Notes: a model not told the origin generated them from the letters alone. A stretch of DNA of 64,000 nt from Streptomyces daqingensis (GCF_014645895.1 NZ_BMMP01000015.1:1-64000), one strand, 5' to 3'; numbered from the stretch's first letter, positions 38,256 through 47,130 are shown. Numbers and translations: made by a program.

Positions 38256-39003
38256 CTGGGGGTCTGACCTGCCTCGTCCTCTTCAGCCTCGCCGAGGACG
38301 ACCTCTTCCCCTTCGGCGTCAGCATCCACGACTCCCTCAGCCCGCTCGGGGCGGCCTCCACGCACTGGCTGCCCTGGGACGCCCCCGCGTGGTGGTTCGG
38401 ACCGGCGTCGGCGCTGTGGTCCGGCGGGGTGGCGGCCGCGGCTCTGCTCGCCTACGCCGCGCGGCGACGACTCGTCGAGGTGGCCCTGGCGGTCGCGCTG
38501 ACCGGTGGGGGCGTCCTCGTCGGCACCGCCGGCAGCCTGTGGCGGACGGACCCCGGCGCGCTCGCGCTGAGGTGCAGCGACGGAAGCCCCAAGGTGCGCA
38601 TGATCAACCTCCACCGTTCGTTCGTGTCGCCCGTCTCCCGGGCTCTGCAGGACGTGAAGGCACGGCTCCACGGCATCCCGAACGCGCCGGACCGGCTCGT
38701 CGAGGTGCCCCTGGCGGGCTACGGTCACCCGGCCCCCGGCGCCCACGTCCCCGGCCGAACGAGGCCGCGCTCGACACACCCCCGAAGTCGCCGGCGACGC
38801 AGGAGACACCTATTCCGGAGAAGTACACCTCGGCTGTCTCGGCGTGGCTGAGCGCTGACCCGGACGGCTCATGGGGCGGCGACCCCTCCAGGAAGACGGT
38901 CCGCCGTCTCAAGGCGATGTCCGGCAGCGAGCGCACCGCCTGGCTGGGCGACTACTTCGCCGCCGTACGGGACTGCCGCCCTGACCGCATCAAGGCCCCT
39001 TGA
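38256..39003 (+). pseudogene. Decayed membrane protein gene formerly downstream of the sigma factor
   Basis: From about 38256 one frame encodes hydrophobic segments (WWFGPASALWSGGVAAAALLAYAA, then VALAVALTGGGVLVGTAG) and RCSDGSPKVRM, with no start of its own. Near 38740-38770 the reading shifts to another frame that continues to a stop at 39001-39003 with EKYTSAVSAWLSADPDGS, a typical actinomycete C-terminus. It resembles membrane proteins often encoded after ECF sigma factors (anti-sigma or lipoprotein partners). Fragmentation and frameshift argue for a pseudogene. An unrelated short gene at the 3' end cannot be excluded. Confidence 0.55.
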
Positions 39004-39053
39004 CGCGAAGCACGGTCCCGCAGCCGGCCCCGCACCCGGGGCCGGGGCGGCAC

Positions 39054-39104
39054 CTCCCGCGTTCGGCGCAGGGAACCGACTCCCGCGTTTGGCGCAGGGA
39101 ACCG
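39054..39104 (+). repeat. Two-copy 25-bp tandem repeat
   Basis: CTCCCGCGTTCGGCGCAGGG plus AACCG (39054-39078) recurs at 39080-39104 with one mismatch, between the pseudogene and the ferritin-like gene. Confidence 0.7.
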
Positions 39105-39177
39105 GCGCTGCTGTTGCCGGTTCCCCGCGCTCCCTTTTGACTCGGTTGTGCGGAACGTCCGTACGGAGGTGCCATCG

Positions 39178-39963
39178 ATGCTCTCGTCCCGAAGCCTGTT
39201 CAGGGAGATCCTGGACAACGACCGCTCCTTCCAGCTGTTCTGCTCGATCGCCGCGAGCGGCGAGGCGCAAGGAGGCTGGGAGAACGCCCGGATCGCAGCT
39301 CTGGTCCCCGAGAGCATGCGTCCCCTCGTCCCCAAGATCACGAAGCACGGCAAGGACGAGGAGAAGCACGGCCGGATCTTCAACGCCCTGCTGAAGAAGC
39401 GCGGTCTGGAGCCCGTCGAGGTGCCGCCGGAGACGGACTACACCATGCTGCTGGAGCGCCGCGGCATCGGGCTCATGCACGAGAAGCTGCGCCGCGACCG
39501 GGAGTTGAGCGAGGAGGACATCGTCATCTACCTCGCGCACAGCCGTGTCACCGAGGACCGGGCCGCCGCCCAGATGGCGATGCTGCTGACGGCCTGCGGC
39601 GACGACGTCGAGACGAGCCGGGCGATCAGGATGATCAGCAACGACGAGGACGCCCATCTCGCCTACTGCCACGAGGAGTTGCTACGCCTCATCGCGCTGG
39701 GACACGGCGAGGCCGTCGGTCACCACCTGCGGGAGTCGGCCCTGGCGGAGATCTCCGTGCACCGCCAGGTCAGCCTCGCGGTGATGTCGCACATGGGGAA
39801 CATCCTGCAGTGGCCCGCCCCCAAGTCGGCCGCGCTCGCAGCCGCGATCCACGCCCTGTACGCCTTCGAGCGTGCCGGAGGATGGCGCCGCCACACCGAG
39901 CTGAAGATGCCCGAGATGCGCAACGCCCTCGGCGAGCCCGCGAGCGCAGCACCCGTCCTGTAG
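39178..39963 (+). CDS. Ferritin-like di-iron domain protein
   Basis: A 261-residue all-helical protein. Di-iron ligand motifs are visible: GEAQGGWENAR (Glu), DEEKHGRIF (Glu/His, E-x-x-H type), RVTEDRAAAQM (Glu) and NDEDAHLAYCHEE (Glu, Asp, His), which together suggest the four-helix E/ExxH pattern of ferritin-like oxidases. Function unknown; family members include rubrerythrin-like oxidases. The ATG with GGAGGT is preferred over a GTG ten codons upstream. It stands alone, flanked by decayed DNA on the left and a divergently functioning regulator on the right. Confidence 0.75.
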   Translation: MLSSRSLFREILDNDRSFQLFCSIAASGEAQGGWENARIAALVPESMRPLVPKITKHGKDEEKHGRIFNALLKKRGLEPVEVPPETDYTMLLERRGIGLMHEKLRRDRELSEEDIVIYLAHSRVTEDRAAAQMAMLLTACGDDVETSRAIRMISNDEDAHLAYCHEELLRLIALGHGEAVGHHLRESALAEISVHRQVSLAVMSHMGNILQWPAPKSAALAAAIHALYAFERAGGWRRHTELKMPEMRNALGEPASAAPVL

Positions 39964-40040
39964 CCCTCACCCGCCGGGCCGGTGCGCCGCGGCCCCTCAC
40001 TTCGACGGCCGCCGAAACGTCCGCGGCGCATCATGGCCGT

Positions 40041-40823
40041 ATGGACCTCACCAGCCGCACGGAACACGCCGGCCATACGGGACGCTCGTGCAGACCCGGC
40101 CCGGCCCGCGACGGCCGCCCGCTCGCGGCGCTGGCCGGGCTGCTCGCCGACGGGACCCGCGCGTCCGTCTGCCTGGTGCTGCTCGACGGCCGCGCCTGGA
40201 CGGCGGGGGAGCTGGCCCGGGCGGTCGGCGTGACGGCGGCAACGGTGAGCAGCCACCTGGACAAGCTCGTGGCCGGCGGGCTGCTGGCCGAGGTGCGGCA
40301 AGGGCGGCACCGCTATGTGCGGCTGGCCGGGCCCGATGCCGCGCAGCTCATCGAGGATCTCTCGGTGCATGCCGGACCGCCGCCGCGGCCCCGCGCCTCC
40401 CTGCGGTCCGCTTCGGCCGGAGCGGCGATGGCCCGGGCCCGTACCTGCTACGACCATCTGGCGGGCGCCCTGGGCGTGGCCGTCACGGACGCGCTGCTGG
40501 AGCGCGGGCTGCTGCAGCAGTCGACCGGTTTCGCGGTGACGGACACCGGCGTGGCCTGGTTCGCGGATCTCGGCATGGACCTGTCGGAGCGGTCCGGACG
40601 ACGTCCGATGGCGCGGTCCTGCCTGGACTGGACGGAGCGCCGGCCGCATCTGGCAGGCCGCGCCGGGGCGGCCCTGTGCACGCACGCGCTGGGGAGCGGC
40701 TGGTGCGAACGCGTCGGCAGCAGGCGGGCGTTGCGCGTCACGGCCACGGGACGCGAGGCACTCGCGGAGCTGCTCGGTATGGACGTCGGCGCCACTCTGT
40801 CGCACACGGCAGGGACGGCATGA
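40041..40823 (+). CDS. ArsR-type winged-helix regulator
   Basis: A 260-residue protein. Residues about 28-110 form an ArsR/winged-helix domain (LAALAGLLADGTRASVCLVLLDG, then ELARAVGVTAATVSSHLDKLVAGGLL). The C-terminal half contains a second conserved region with ARTCYDHLAGALG, common in a Streptomyces ArsR subfamily. Several cysteines occur (Cys17 and RTC, SC, LC, WC pairs), but no canonical metal motif. It overlaps the next gene by four bases (ATGA), so it likely controls or senses the substrate of that PEP-mutase-family enzyme. Confidence 0.83.
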   Translation: MDLTSRTEHAGHTGRSCRPGPARDGRPLAALAGLLADGTRASVCLVLLDGRAWTAGELARAVGVTAATVSSHLDKLVAGGLLAEVRQGRHRYVRLAGPDAAQLIEDLSVHAGPPPRPRASLRSASAGAAMARARTCYDHLAGALGVAVTDALLERGLLQQSTGFAVTDTGVAWFADLGMDLSERSGRRPMARSCLDWTERRPHLAGRAGAALCTHALGSGWCERVGSRRALRVTATGREALAELLGMDVGATLSHTAGTA

Positions 40824-41683
40824 GCAAGTTCGAGACCTTCCGGCGGCTTCACCACCGCGGGGCAGACGAGGGGCCTCTGCTGCTGCCCAACGCCTGGGAC
40901 CACGCGACAGCGGCCGCGCTGTACCGGCGGGGCTTCCCCGCTGTGGCCACGTCGAGCCTGGGTGTCGCCGCCGCCGCGGGCCTCCGGGACGGCAGCGGCG
41001 CGGCCCGTTCGCACACGCTGGCACTCGGCATGGGGATCGCCCGCCTGCCGGTGCCGGTGAGCGTCGACATCGAGGGCGGCTTCAGCGACGATCCGTCAGA
41101 AGTGGCCCTGCTCGCCTCGCAGTTGGCGGAGGCAGGTGTCGCCGGAGTCAACCTGGAGGACGGCCGCGCCGACGGCACGCTCACCGGGACGGAGCGGCAC
41201 GCGGCGAAGATCAGGGCGGTGAAGGCCGCCGCTCCGGAACTGTTCGTCAACGCCCGCACCGACGCCTACTGGCTCGGGACGGACGCCACGCCCGGTGGCT
41301 GTCTGCGGCGGTGCGCGGCGTACGTGGCGGCGGGAGCCGACGGGGTGTTCGTCCCGGGGCTGGTGGAGCTGGGCGAAATCGCCACGGTGGCACGCGAGTT
41401 GCCCGTCCCGCTGAACGTTCTGCACTCCCCCGGCCTCGCCTCCGCCCGCCGGCTCTCGGACGCGGGCGTGAGCCGTGTCGGCCTCGGCTCGCTGCCGTTC
41501 CGGGCGGCCCTGCAGCACGCCGTGGACCTTGCCTGGACGATCGCCACGGCTGACGGCGGGTCCCCGGACGGCGCGCCCGTCCCGTCACCCGTCCCCGGTT
41601 ACGCCCAAGTCCAGTCCCTGCACGAGGAGTTCAGCCGAGCGGACCCGCACCGGGCCGGTACGTGTAGGGAGTGGTCGTGGTGA
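40820..41683 (+). CDS. Isocitrate lyase/phosphoenolpyruvate mutase family protein
   Basis: A 287-residue TIM-barrel enzyme. Metal and substrate motifs of the superfamily are VSVDIEGGFSDD (Asp, Glu), VNLEDG, and FVNARTDAYW. The catalytic loop cysteine of isocitrate lyase (KKCGH) is not present, so it is a carboxyphosphonoenolpyruvate/oxaloacetate-type member with unknown substrate. Coupled to the ArsR gene by the ATGA overlap. Its last 53 bases overlap the 3' end of the GNAT gene on the other strand. Confidence 0.8.
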   Translation: MSKFETFRRLHHRGADEGPLLLPNAWDHATAAALYRRGFPAVATSSLGVAAAAGLRDGSGAARSHTLALGMGIARLPVPVSVDIEGGFSDDPSEVALLASQLAEAGVAGVNLEDGRADGTLTGTERHAAKIRAVKAAAPELFVNARTDAYWLGTDATPGGCLRRCAAYVAAGADGVFVPGLVELGEIATVARELPVPLNVLHSPGLASARRLSDAGVSRVGLGSLPFRAALQHAVDLAWTIATADGGSPDGAPVPSPVPGYAQVQSLHEEFSRADPHRAGTCREWSW

Positions 41684-42458
41684 GTGCCGTGAATCCCAGC
41701 CGCCGGAGGATCGGACGGCTGTCGCTGGAAGCGTCCACCTGGAGGTAGCGGTAGCCCCGCCGTACGGCCACGCCCGCGCGGTACGCGACGAGGGCCCGGT
41801 AGAGCCCTCGTCCGCGCCACTCCGGCACCGTGCCGCCGCCCCACAGCCCGGCGAACGACGCGCCCGGCGGTAGCTCCAGCCGTGCGGCGCAGACGGGTTC
41901 GTCGTCCGCCATCGCGACGACCGCCGCCAGCGCGCCCGGATTGTCGGCGAACTGTGCCTCCAGGCGGGCGCGGAAACCCGGGTCGTCCGCATCGAAGGCC
42001 GCCGCGTGCACGTCCGCCATCAGCCGGACGCCCGCCGCGTCCGCCGCCTCGCGAAGCCGGACGCCGCGGGGAAGCTCCACGTCGGTGCGGAGCGCAGACG
42101 ACTCGGCGACCATCAGCGTCTCGTCCTCGCCCTGTGTGAAACCGGCGGCCAGGAGCCGGGACGCGAGGTCGCCGGGACGGTCGTGGGCGTACAGCTTCCA
42201 CTCGAACTCCAGCCCCCTGGCGGCGAAGTACGCGATCTGCTCGGCGATCGCGCCGTCCGCTGTCTCCTCGTCCAGGTCGGACCAGAGAACTCCCGTCCAG
42301 CCCGGCCAGTCCGCGGCCACCCCCGACTGCCGCACGACACCGCCGACTTGCTCGACTCGCACGCCAGGCCCGTCGGCCGGCGCGTTTCGGCGCATCTCGT
42401 CGTCGTAGGCCGCCAGCACGGCGTCCCGGTCGAGTTCCGCGTCCAATTCCAGGTCCAT
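41631..42458 (-). CDS. GNAT family N-acetyltransferase
   Basis: A 275-residue protein with a C-terminal GNAT domain; the acetyl-CoA pyrophosphate loop is TVPEWRGRGLYRALV (R-x-x-G-x-G/A-like). The N-terminal 120 residues may be a second, degenerate GNAT lobe (AAGFTQGEDETLMVAE). Tail-to-tail overlap with the previous gene is 53 bp. Acceptor unknown. ATG start. Confidence 0.8.
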   Translation of the reverse strand: MDLELDAELDRDAVLAAYDDEMRRNAPADGPGVRVEQVGGVVRQSGVAADWPGWTGVLWSDLDEETADGAIAEQIAYFAARGLEFEWKLYAHDRPGDLASRLLAAGFTQGEDETLMVAESSALRTDVELPRGVRLREAADAAGVRLMADVHAAAFDADDPGFRARLEAQFADNPGALAAVVAMADDEPVCAARLELPPGASFAGLWGGGTVPEWRGRGLYRALVAYRAGVAVRRGYRYLQVDASSDSRPILRRLGFTALTTTTPYTYRPGAGPLG

Positions 42459-42567
42459 CGCCGGAGCCCATCACCACAGCCACCACACGGCAACGGAATA
42501 TCGCTCGACCGGCCAGAGCCGACCCGAGACGGGTCAGCCCGTCCAGCCGGGGTGCCGAGCGTGCCGC

Positions 42568-43011
42568 TCAGGGCAGGGCCGCGATGCCGTCGAGCTCGAC
42601 CATGGCCTGCTCGTCCCAGAGGCGGACCACGCCGATCACCGCCATCGCCGGGTAGTCACGGCGGGCCCGCCGCCGCCAGATGGCGCCCAACTCCCGTGCG
42701 TGGGCGCGGTATGCGGGGACGTCCGTGGTGTAGACAGTCACGCGAGCGAGATCGGACGGGGTGCCCCCGGAGGCGCTCAAAGCCTCCAGCAGGTTGGCCA
42801 GAGCCTGCTCGAACTGCTCGGGAAGCGTGTCGCCGACGACGGCTCCCCCGGAGTCCAGGGCCGTCTGCCCCGCGAGGAACACGAGCCGGGAGCCGGTGGC
42901 GGTCACCGCGTGGGAGAACCCGGTGGGCGGGGAGAGCTCAGTCGGGTTGATCCGCTCCAGGTGCGGGCCGGAGGGCTGACGGGAGCCGGTCGTGGCGTCG
43001 GCGTCGGTCAC
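42568..43011 (-). CDS. RidA/YjgF family protein
   Basis: A 147-residue Rid-family protein, expected trimer, that in other systems hydrolyses reactive imines/enamines. Recognisable elements are GFSHAVTATGSRLVFLAGQTALD, VTVYTTDVPAYRAH and YPAMAVIGVVRL. The canonical RidA arginine (R105 in E. coli; RxxV near the C-terminus) is in the position of VVRLWDE. GTG start, overlapping the acyl-CoA dehydrogenase stop (GTGA). Rid proteins occur in aminobenzoyl-CoA degradation clusters, where imine intermediates are plausible. Confidence 0.86.
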   Translation of the reverse strand: MTDADATTGSRQPSGPHLERINPTELSPPTGFSHAVTATGSRLVFLAGQTALDSGGAVVGDTLPEQFEQALANLLEALSASGGTPSDLARVTVYTTDVPAYRAHARELGAIWRRRARRDYPAMAVIGVVRLWDEQAMVELDGIAALP

Positions 43012-44135
43012 CTGTAGAGCTCCTTCGCGATGATCGAGCGCTGCACTTCGCTGGCGCCCTCGTAGATCCGGGGAGCACGCACCTCGCGGTACAGATGCTC
43101 CAGGAGGTGGCCGCGCTGGAGCGCGGCGGCGCCGTGGATCTGCACCGCGGCGTCCACTGCCCGCTGCGCCGTCTCCGTGGCCAGCAGTTTCGCCATCGCC
43201 GCGCGCCGCGCGATGTCCGGCTCGCCCCTGTCGTAGGCGGCGGCAGCGGAGTAGACGAGCAGCCGCGCCGCCTCGATCCGCGTGGCCGTCTCGGCCAACT
43301 GGTGGGAGACGGCCTGCAGATCACGCAGCTTGCCGCCGAACGCGGGCCTGCTGCCCGCGTGTCGGACCGCCGCGTCGAGTGCCGCCTGCGCCATGCCGTT
43401 CGCGAAGGCGCCGACGCTGGGCCGGAACAGGTTCAGCGTGCTCATCGCCACGCCGAAGCCGCCGTCCGGCTCGCCGAGGAGGTCGTCGCGCGTCACCGGC
43501 ACCCCGTCGAAGACGAGGGTGCCGATCGGGTGCGGCGACAGCATCTCCAGTGCCTCACCGGACAGTCCGGCGCGGTCGGCGGGGACGAGGAAGGCCGTCA
43601 CGCCGCGCGCCCCGGCGTCCTCCGTCGTCCGCGCGAAGACGGAGTAGACGTCCGCGAACGGCGCGTTGGAGATCCACTTCTTGGTGCCGGTCAGCCGCCA
43701 CCCTCCCCCGCCGTCGGGCTCCGCCCGCAGGGCGAGCGCCGCCGCGTCGCTGCCCGCGTCCGGCTCGCTCAGCGCGAAGGCGGCCACGGCGCGGCCTTCG
43801 ACGATCCGGCCCAGCCATCGCTCGCGCTGCGCGGACGTGCCCGCGAGCGCGAGCGGGCCCGCGCCCAGTCCCTGCAGGGCGAGGGCGGTCTCCGCCTCTG
43901 TGCAGGCGTAGGCGAGCGATTCCCGCAGCAGGCACAGGTCGAGTGCGCTCGCCGGCCGACCGTCCGTCGCGAAGAGGCGGCCGAGGAGGCCCGTCCGGCC
44001 GAGCGCGGCGAGCAGTTCGCGGTTGAGGGCGCCCTCCTCGCCGGCGTCCGCCAGCGGACGCAGTTCGTCGGCGGCCAGGGCCCGCAACTCCTCGCACCAC
44101 GCGAGCTGTTCCGGGTCCAGTGCGAAGGCGGGCAT
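43008..44135 (-). CDS. Acyl-CoA dehydrogenase
   Basis: A 375-residue FAD-linked acyl-CoA dehydrogenase. Signatures are FALSEPDAGSDAAAL, TGTKKWISNAPFADVYSVFART, and the C-terminal IYEGASEVQRSIIAKELYR. The ATG at 44135 (GGAGGAG upstream) is preferred; the longer reading would extend into the divergent promoter. First gene of a two-gene unit with RidA. In context it probably oxidises a ring-derived acyl-CoA intermediate. Confidence 0.92.
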   Translation of the reverse strand: MPAFALDPEQLAWCEELRALAADELRPLADAGEEGALNRELLAALGRTGLLGRLFATDGRPASALDLCLLRESLAYACTEAETALALQGLGAGPLALAGTSAQRERWLGRIVEGRAVAAFALSEPDAGSDAAALALRAEPDGGGGWRLTGTKKWISNAPFADVYSVFARTTEDAGARGVTAFLVPADRAGLSGEALEMLSPHPIGTLVFDGVPVTRDDLLGEPDGGFGVAMSTLNLFRPSVGAFANGMAQAALDAAVRHAGSRPAFGGKLRDLQAVSHQLAETATRIEAARLLVYSAAAAYDRGEPDIARRAAMAKLLATETAQRAVDAAVQIHGAAALQRGHLLEHLYREVRAPRIYEGASEVQRSIIAKELYR

Positions 44136-44245
44136 CGGCGGGTCTCCTCCCAGATCACGCGGCACGCGTACGGCCGCGGCCGTCCGGCCGTGGACCACTC
44201 GGCTGCGGCCGGCGAGGCGCCGGACACAGATCGCTGTATCGCGGA

Positions 44246-44282
44246 CCGTTGACTGTCGTCACCAACACGTTACGCTCAACGG
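44246..44282. promoter_or_regulatory. Divergent promoter with long-spaced inverted repeat (PaaX-type operator candidate)
   Basis: CCGTTGA (44246-44252) and TCAACGG (44276-44282) form a perfect 7-bp inverted repeat with a 23-bp gap (30-bp centre spacing, about three turns). E. coli PaaX binds TGATTC(N27)GAATCA, an analogous layout. It brackets a good promoter for the ligase gene: -35 TTGACT (44249-44254), 16-bp spacer, -10 TACGCT (44271-44276). Confidence 0.6.
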
Positions 44283-44355
44283 CACACCGGCGACACCGGC
44301 ATTCCAGGCCCGCCTCGCCCGTCCGGAGGCGGGACGGCCGCTAGGGGGCAGCGTC

Positions 44356-46230
44356 ATGCACCTGAGCCCGTCCGCACATACCGACACCTTCGCCCGGGAC
44401 CACCTGCCCCCGCCGGAGGAATGGCCGCAGCTGGTCTTCGACCGTCCCGAGCTGCGGTACCCCCAGCACGTCAACTGCGGAGCGGAACTGCTCGACGGCA
44501 CCGTCGAACGCTTCGGCACCGCGCGTCCGGCCTTCCGCGCCGCCGACGGGGAGACCTGGACATACGGCGAACTCCAGCGCCGCACCGACCGGATCGCCCA
44601 CGTGCTCACCACCGTCCTGGGCGTCGAACCCGGCAACCGCGTCCTCCTGCGCGGCCCCAACTCCCCGCAGCTCGCCGCCTGCTGGCTCGCGGTGATGAAG
44701 GCGGGCGCTGTCGCCGTGACCGTCCTCGCCGCGCAGCGCGCCCACGAACTGCGCACCGTCTGCTCGATCGGCCAGGTCAGCCACGCACTGTGCGACATAC
44801 GCTCCGTCGACGAGCTGACGAAGGCCGAAGTGCCGGGGCTGGACGTGACGGTGTTCGGCGGCGAGGCCCCCGACGACCTGCTCGCCCTGTGCGAGGAGCA
44901 GCCCGACCGGTACGAGGCGGTACGGACCGCCGCGGACGACGTCGCCCTGATCGCCTTCACCTCCGGCACCACCGGACGGCCCAAGGGCTGCGTCCACTTC
45001 CACCGCGACGTACTCGCGGTCGCCGACACCTTCTCCGCCCACGTGCTGCGCCCCCGGCCCGACGACATCTTCGCCGGCAGCCCGCCCCTGGGATTCACCT
45101 TCGGACTGGGCGGACTCGTCATCTTTCCGATGAGAGCGGGAGCTTCAGCCCTGCTGGGCCAGTGGAGCGGCCCCGAGCAGATGCTCGCCGCGGTCGAACA
45201 GCACCGCGTCACCGTGCTGTTCACCGCCCCGACCGCCTACCGCGGCATGCTCTCCGCGCTCGGCCAGGCAGGCCCCGGCCGTGAACGCCCGTACGACGTC
45301 AGCTCGTTGCGACGATGCGTCTCGGCCGGCGAGAACCTCCCCGCGGCCACCTGGACGGCATGGCACGAGGCGACGGGGCTGCGCCTGATCAACGGCATCG
45401 GGGCGACGGAGATGCTGCACATCTTCGTGAGCGCCGCCGACGAGGCGATACGGCCCGGCACGACAGGCGTCGCCGTGCCCGGTTTCGAGGCCCGCGTCGT
45501 GCACACCGGCCACGGAGGCGAGCTCGTGGCCGCGCCCGACGGCGAACCCGGACTCCTCGCCGTACGCGGCCCCGTCGGCTGCCGCTACCTCGCCGACCCG
45601 CGGCAGCGCGAGTACGTACACGGCGGCTGGAACCTCACCGGCGACACCTACGTACGCGAAGCCGACGGCTACTTCCGTTACGTCGCCCGCGCCGACGACA
45701 TGATCGTCTCGGCCGGCTACAACATCGCGGGCCCCGAGGTCGAGGACGTCCTGCTGCGCCACCCGGGCGTCGCCGAAGCCGCCGTCGTGGGAAGGCCGGA
45801 CGAGCTGCGCGGCCAGGTCGCCGTGGCATACGTCGTGATGCGGGACGGCGCCGAACAACCGGCAGCCGGCCCCGCGGAGCACTCCGGGGAAGAGGACGCG
45901 GAGGAGGCAGATAGGGCGGAGCCCAACCGGGTAGAGGAGCGCAACCGGGTAGAGGAAGCGGAGGGAGGAGCTGCGACAGGCGCGACTGCCGAGACGGAAG
46001 GGGCAAGCGCAGGGGCAGCAGATCAGGCAGGCGGGGCGACGGGCCCGGCGCGGGACGAAACAGCTGAAGAACTCCGGGAGTTCGTGACCTCGCACCTCAC
46101 GCCGTACAAGTGTCCCAGGGAGATCGTCTTCGTCTCCTCACTGCCGCGCACGCCCACCGGCAAACTCCAGCGCTTCCTGCTGCGGCAGGCCGCCGCGGAG
46201 GACGGAGGAAGCCCCCGAAGGCCGATCTAG
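44356..46230 (+). CDS. Aryl-CoA ligase (AMP-forming; 2-aminobenzoate/benzoate-CoA ligase family)
   Basis: A 624-residue adenylate-forming enzyme. The AMP-binding P-loop is FTSGTTGRPKGC (near residue 200), then GATEMLHIFVS in the position of the aromatic-acid binding block, GWNLTGDTYVREADGYFRYVARADDMIVSAGYNI-type A7/A8 (GDTYV, YFRYVARADD), and the catalytic A10 lysine in LPRTPTGKLQR. About 70 acidic, Ala/Gly/Glu-rich residues (nt about 45860-46070) are inserted in the C-terminal lobe before the LREFVTSHLTPYK segment, making it longer than usual (540-550). It has the N-terminal signature of benzoate/aminobenzoate ligases. Confidence 0.86.
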   Translation: MHLSPSAHTDTFARDHLPPPEEWPQLVFDRPELRYPQHVNCGAELLDGTVERFGTARPAFRAADGETWTYGELQRRTDRIAHVLTTVLGVEPGNRVLLRGPNSPQLAACWLAVMKAGAVAVTVLAAQRAHELRTVCSIGQVSHALCDIRSVDELTKAEVPGLDVTVFGGEAPDDLLALCEEQPDRYEAVRTAADDVALIAFTSGTTGRPKGCVHFHRDVLAVADTFSAHVLRPRPDDIFAGSPPLGFTFGLGGLVIFPMRAGASALLGQWSGPEQMLAAVEQHRVTVLFTAPTAYRGMLSALGQAGPGRERPYDVSSLRRCVSAGENLPAATWTAWHEATGLRLINGIGATEMLHIFVSAADEAIRPGTTGVAVPGFEARVVHTGHGGELVAAPDGEPGLLAVRGPVGCRYLADPRQREYVHGGWNLTGDTYVREADGYFRYVARADDMIVSAGYNIAGPEVEDVLLRHPGVAEAAVVGRPDELRGQVAVAYVVMRDGAEQPAAGPAEHSGEEDAEEADRAEPNRVEERNRVEEAEGGAATGATAETEGASAGAADQAGGATGPARDETAEELREFVTSHLTPYKCPREIVFVSSLPRTPTGKLQRFLLRQAAAEDGGSPRRPI

Positions 46231-46233
46231 AGT
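46228..46233 (+). promoter_or_regulatory. -10 box (TAGAGT) of a probably leaderless paaX-type transcript
   Basis: TAGAGT overlaps the ligase stop codon and lies 6 bases before the GTG of the regulator. It matches the streptomycete consensus TAGRRT well, and there is no ribosome site. The regulator thus has its own promoter as well as possible read-through. Confidence 0.55.
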
Positions 46234-46239
46234 GACGGC

Positions 46240-47103
46240 GTGAACGCGCAGCCGCCCCCCACCGTGCCCAAGCCGTCGCCGAGCTCGCTCATCCTGACCT
46301 TCTACGGCGCGTACGGACGCGACTACCCCGACGGCACGGTGCCGATCGCCACCCTCGTCCGGCTCATGGGCGCCGTCGGCGTCGACGCCCCGTCCGTACG
46401 CTCGGCGGTCTCCCGGCTCAAACGACGCGGGCTGCTCACCGCAGACCGGCCCGGCAGCAAAGCCGCCGGGTACGCCCCCTCGGCGGCCGGCCGCCAGCTC
46501 CTGGACGACGGAGACCGCCGCGTGTACGCCAAGCCGCAGCCGGACGGGCGCTGGCTGCTCGCCGTCTTCTCCGTCCCCGAGAGCGAACGCGGACGCCGCC
46601 ACATACTGCGGTCCCGGCTCGCCCGGCTGGGCTTCGGCAACGCCGCCCCGGGCATCTGGATCGCGCCGTCCCACCTGGAGGAGGAGACCCGGCACAGCCT
46701 CACAAGGCTCGGCCTCTCCGCGTACGTGGACCTCTTCAGCGGCACGCACGAGGGCTTCGAGCCGACCGCGGAAGCCGTTGCGCGCTGGTGGGACCTGGAC
46801 GCGCTGGCCGCGCTGCACCACTCCTTCCTCAACGTCCACGAACCCGTGCTCCGCTCCTGGTCGAAGCGCCGCCGAGTACCGCCCGAAGAGGCGTACAGCG
46901 ACTACCTGCCCGCCCTCGACGCCTGGCGCCGGCTTCCCTACGCCGACCCGGGGCTGCCGACGTCCCTGCTGCCCGCCCCATGGCCAGGCGAACGGTCGGC
47001 GGAGGTGTTCTTCGCACTGCACGGCAAGTTGAGCGGCCCCGCCCGGGAGCACGCCGTGGGGCGGCCGGGGGCCGTCGGGTCGGAGGCTGGGGCCAGGGTG
47101 TAG
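46240..47103 (+). CDS. PaaX-family transcriptional regulator
   Basis: A 287-residue regulator of the PaaX family. The N-terminal winged helix (about residues 15-75) contains PSVRSAVSRLKRRGLL. The central and C-terminal PaaX domains have WLLAVFSVPESERGRRHILRSRL, GNAAPGIWIAPSHL, and the WDLDAL block. PaaX-type repressors respond to aryl-CoA thioesters such as phenylacetyl-CoA, so pairing with an aryl-CoA ligase is sensible. GTG start, no ribosome site. The repeat of the HNH element begins 27 bp after its stop codon. Confidence 0.88.
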   Translation: MNAQPPPTVPKPSPSSLILTFYGAYGRDYPDGTVPIATLVRLMGAVGVDAPSVRSAVSRLKRRGLLTADRPGSKAAGYAPSAAGRQLLDDGDRRVYAKPQPDGRWLLAVFSVPESERGRRHILRSRLARLGFGNAAPGIWIAPSHLEEETRHSLTRLGLSAYVDLFSGTHEGFEPTAEAVARWWDLDALAALHHSFLNVHEPVLRSWSKRRRVPPEEAYSDYLPALDAWRRLPYADPGLPTSLLPAPWPGERSAEVFFALHGKLSGPAREHAVGRPGAVGSEAGARV

Positions 47104-47130
47104 CCCGGGGGCAAGTCTTGGGGCGCAAGG

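Noticed and set aside
40820-41683. Isocitrate lyase or methylisocitrate lyase assignment
   Set aside because: The catalytic KKCGH loop is missing and the protein is short (287 residues); only the general PEP-mutase family is supported.
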